A stretch of 64,000 nt of DNA from positions 38,525-102,524 of the forward strand of contig NEXG01000006.1 of assembly GCA_003019535.1 (NCBI GenBank), read 5' to 3'. Within the stretch, counting starts at the first letter, position 1. Every line of letters starts with the position of its first letter. The translations under genes and the position numbers were made by a program. The stretch comes from Candidatus Marsarchaeota G2 archaeon ECH_B_1. GTDB lineage: Archaea > Thermoproteota > Thermoprotei_A > Marsarchaeales > Marsarchaeaceae. This document shows, in pieces, positions 62,614 through 64,000 of this stretch. The notes beneath the pieces are model-generated. The model did not search any database. It was not told the origin of the DNA and was given only the letters and a program-made list of their open reading frames with translations.

Positions 62614-62829
62614 CTAGACCTCGACGGGGGTCTCCTTCTCTCTCTCCTTCCGCCTGACAAGACGTGTGACGTACCCCGCTACCTTGTTCAGGGTTTTATC
62701 CGAGTCAGCCTGTATTAGCTGGCTCACAATCTTCTTGTTTGCCGCGAAATCTTTCGAGAAGAGCTCGGGGTAGCTGTCCACGAGCTGGAGCGCGGTTCTC
62801 TTAATCATGCGAGTTTTTATATTACCCAT
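62614..62829 (-). CDS. rps17e: 30S ribosomal protein S17e
   Basis: 71 residues from the ATG at 62829. The sequence MGNIKTRMIKRTALQLVDSY, then FAANKKIVSQLI and KTLNKVAGYVTRLVRRKE is S17e. The upstream open frame is not conserved and crosses a TATA box (TATAAATATAG near 62857-62868). Divergent from the thermosome gene. Confidence 0.94.
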   Translation of the reverse strand: MGNIKTRMIKRTALQLVDSYPELFSKDFAANKKIVSQLIQADSDKTLNKVAGYVTRLVRRKEREKETPVEV

Positions 62830-63095
62830 ATTCTGACATTCCACCAACACGTATCCTATATTTATACTCAACTTTGCATAGCGGTGGTGCCCAGACAACG
62901 TGCCTCCACACTTGTCCACCACTCTCATCACCAACCAGTCCAAACACCATTGCATAGATTATTGGTGCGGTCTTCTACCCAAGCCTCCAAAGTTGTTGAA
63001 GAGTTCCGAGCGTGTTCTTTTTCTGGATGCTAGAGCGTGTTTTTAACATCCCTTCATAGACGTAAACTTAAAAAGTCTTACTTAGGTTAGGACTT

Positions 63096-64000
63096 ATGGT
63101 GTCGAATATGTCCGCCGTACCCACCCTAGGTGGTACTCCAGTTTTAGTGCTTAAAGAGGGTTCCCAGCGTTCGAAGGGACGTGAGGCTTTGCATTCGAAC
63201 ATAGCTGCGGCGGTGGCGGTCTCTGAGGTTATTAAGACAACTCTTGGTCCCAAGGGTTTGGATAAGATGCTGGTGGACTCGCTGGGTGAGGTCACTGTTA
63301 CAAACGATGGGGCTACGATATTAAAGAATATGGATGTGCAGCACCCGGCCGCCAAGCTTCTTGTGCAGATATCCAAGACCCAGGACGATGAGGTGGGTGA
63401 CGGTACAAAGTCCACTGTGGTGCTTGCCGGCGAGCTGCTGAGGAGAGCTGAGGAGCTGATTGATAAAAAGATTCACCCCACGGTGATAGTGTCTGGCTAC
63501 AGGAAAGCCGAGGAGACCGCTTTGAATGTGATAAACCAGTTAGCGAAGCCGATCAGCCTAGATGACAAGGAGACGCTAAAGAAGATCGCTATAACTTCGA
63601 TGAACAGCAAGTCTGTGTCCGACGCGAAGGATCACCTTGCCAACATAGCTGTGGATGCGGTTCTCCATATAGTTGAGAAGAGGGGAGAAAGGAACTATGC
63701 AGACGTGGATCTCATCCAAATCATTAAGAAGCAGGGAGGAGGAGCTAAGGACACTCAGCTAGTGATGGGGGTAGTAGTCGACAAGGAGGTTGTGCACGCG
63801 GGTATGCCCAAGCGTGTTGAGAAAGCCAAGATCGCGCTACTAGACTCGCCGCTTGAGATCGAGAAAACAGAGATCGACGCTGAGATAAGGATAACCAACC
63901 CCGATCAGATGAAGGCGTTTATTGATCAGGAGACGAATATTTTGAGGGATATGGTTGAGAAGTTGGCGGCTGTTGGTGCGAATGTTGTGATTTGCCAGAA
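63096..64000 (+). CDS. thermosome subunit (group II chaperonin), 5' part
   Basis: About 300 residues to the window edge. ATP-driven folding chamber subunit. Apical and equatorial motifs visible: [27 protein letters not shown] near 48-75 and [19 protein letters not shown] near 92-110 (with the GDGT ATP-binding element), followed by the start of the apical domain. The ATG at 63096 lies 25-26 nt after TTAAAAAG (63068-63075), so leaderless. Internal ATG at 63108 is an alternative. The gene continues past the end. Confidence 0.96.
   Translation, partial: MVSNMSAVPTLGGTPVLVLKEGSQRSKGREALHSNIAAAVAVSEVIKTTLGPKGLDKMLVDSLGEVTVTNDGATILKNMDVQHPAAKLLVQISKTQDDEVGDGTKSTVVLAGELLRRAEELIDKKIHPTVIVSGYRKAEETALNVINQLAKPISLDDKETLKKIAITSMNSKSVSDAKDHLANIAVDAVLHIVEKRGERNYADVDLIQIIKKQGGGAKDTQLVMGVVVDKEVVHAGMPKRVEKAKIALLDSPLEIEKTEIDAEIRITNPDQMKAFIDQETNILRDMVEKLAAVGANVVICQ

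Overview
The window comes from an archaeon, most likely a thermophile of the TACK group. It carries archaeal-type ribosomal proteins S19e, S26e, S17e, L39e, L31e and LX, plus aIF6, pelota, archaeal DnaG, thermosome, ABCE1, a TtuA-type tRNA thiolase, class I HMG-CoA reductase and archaeal SRP RNA. S26e is absent from Euryarchaeota as far as I know. The tyrosine recombinase resembles those of Thaumarchaeota, so a Thaumarchaeota/Aigarchaeota (Caldarchaeales-like) host is my best guess. I cannot confirm that without a 16S search. Many genes start with GTG or TTG. TATA boxes lie about 26 nt before many start codons, which suggests leaderless mRNAs.

Layout. 1-4.5 kb: rRNA operon on the minus strand (23S cut by the window edge, 16S complete), with no tRNA-Ala in the spacer and a long pre-16S processing stem. 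4.9-9.4 kb: a tiny S25e-tail-like ORF, a beta-CASP nuclease, tRNA-Pro, an exonuclease III homologue and HMG-CoA reductase. 9.4-15.3 kb: two divergent operons for a type IV pilus-like machine (four small membrane proteins; VirB11/GspE-type ATPase, TadC-like protein, a pilin-like protein and a HerA/VirB4-like ATPase). 15.4-18.9 kb: a MetRS-like protein without recognisable catalytic signatures, a CDKAL1-type methylthiotransferase, RNase P subunit Rnp4 and tRNA-Val.

18.9-26.9 kb: an integrated 8-kb element in tRNA-Val(TAC), bounded by a 17-bp copy of the tRNA 3' end. It holds an intact integrase, a helix-turn-helix protein, a decayed ParB-like/MT-A70 methyltransferase gene, an origin-like array (71-bp direct repeats, seven 9-bp iterons and an AT-rich stretch), a primase-polymerase/helicase, two tiny genes including a zinc ribbon, a hairpin, an unknown GC-rich gene, and a repeat-rich right end.

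27-32 kb: a membrane protein, a type IV pilin, a small two-helix protein, a radical SAM enzyme, pelota and DnaG. 32.3-39.9 kb: PheRS, CoaD, tRNA-Arg, S-adenosylhomocysteine hydrolase with a TRZ/ATZ-type deaminase, a peroxiredoxin and a second pilin. 40-47.4 kb: TtuA, SRP RNA, tRNA-Ser, then the conserved archaeal cluster rps19e-pdcd5-rpl39e-rpl31e-eif6-rplX-pfdA-ftsY, followed by argF and dtdA. 47.5-52.8 kb: secE, a CDP-alcohol phosphatidyltransferase, S26e, a sugar kinase, ProRS, EndoQ and an intron-containing tRNA-Ser. 52.8-57 kb: a tightly overlapping operon for non-oxidative pentose phosphate metabolism (PfkB/RfaE-like kinase, split transketolase, ribulose-phosphate epimerase, transaldolase). 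57.4-64 kb: an intron-containing tRNA-Glu, triosephosphate isomerase, ABCE1, a one-ribbon TFS-like protein, an acidic protein, a THUMP protein, a Cgi121/PRTase/MoaD-like operon, S17e and the start of a thermosome gene.

The core genes serve translation, tRNA modification, protein targeting and central carbon metabolism. The accessory parts are the pilus locus and the integrated element.
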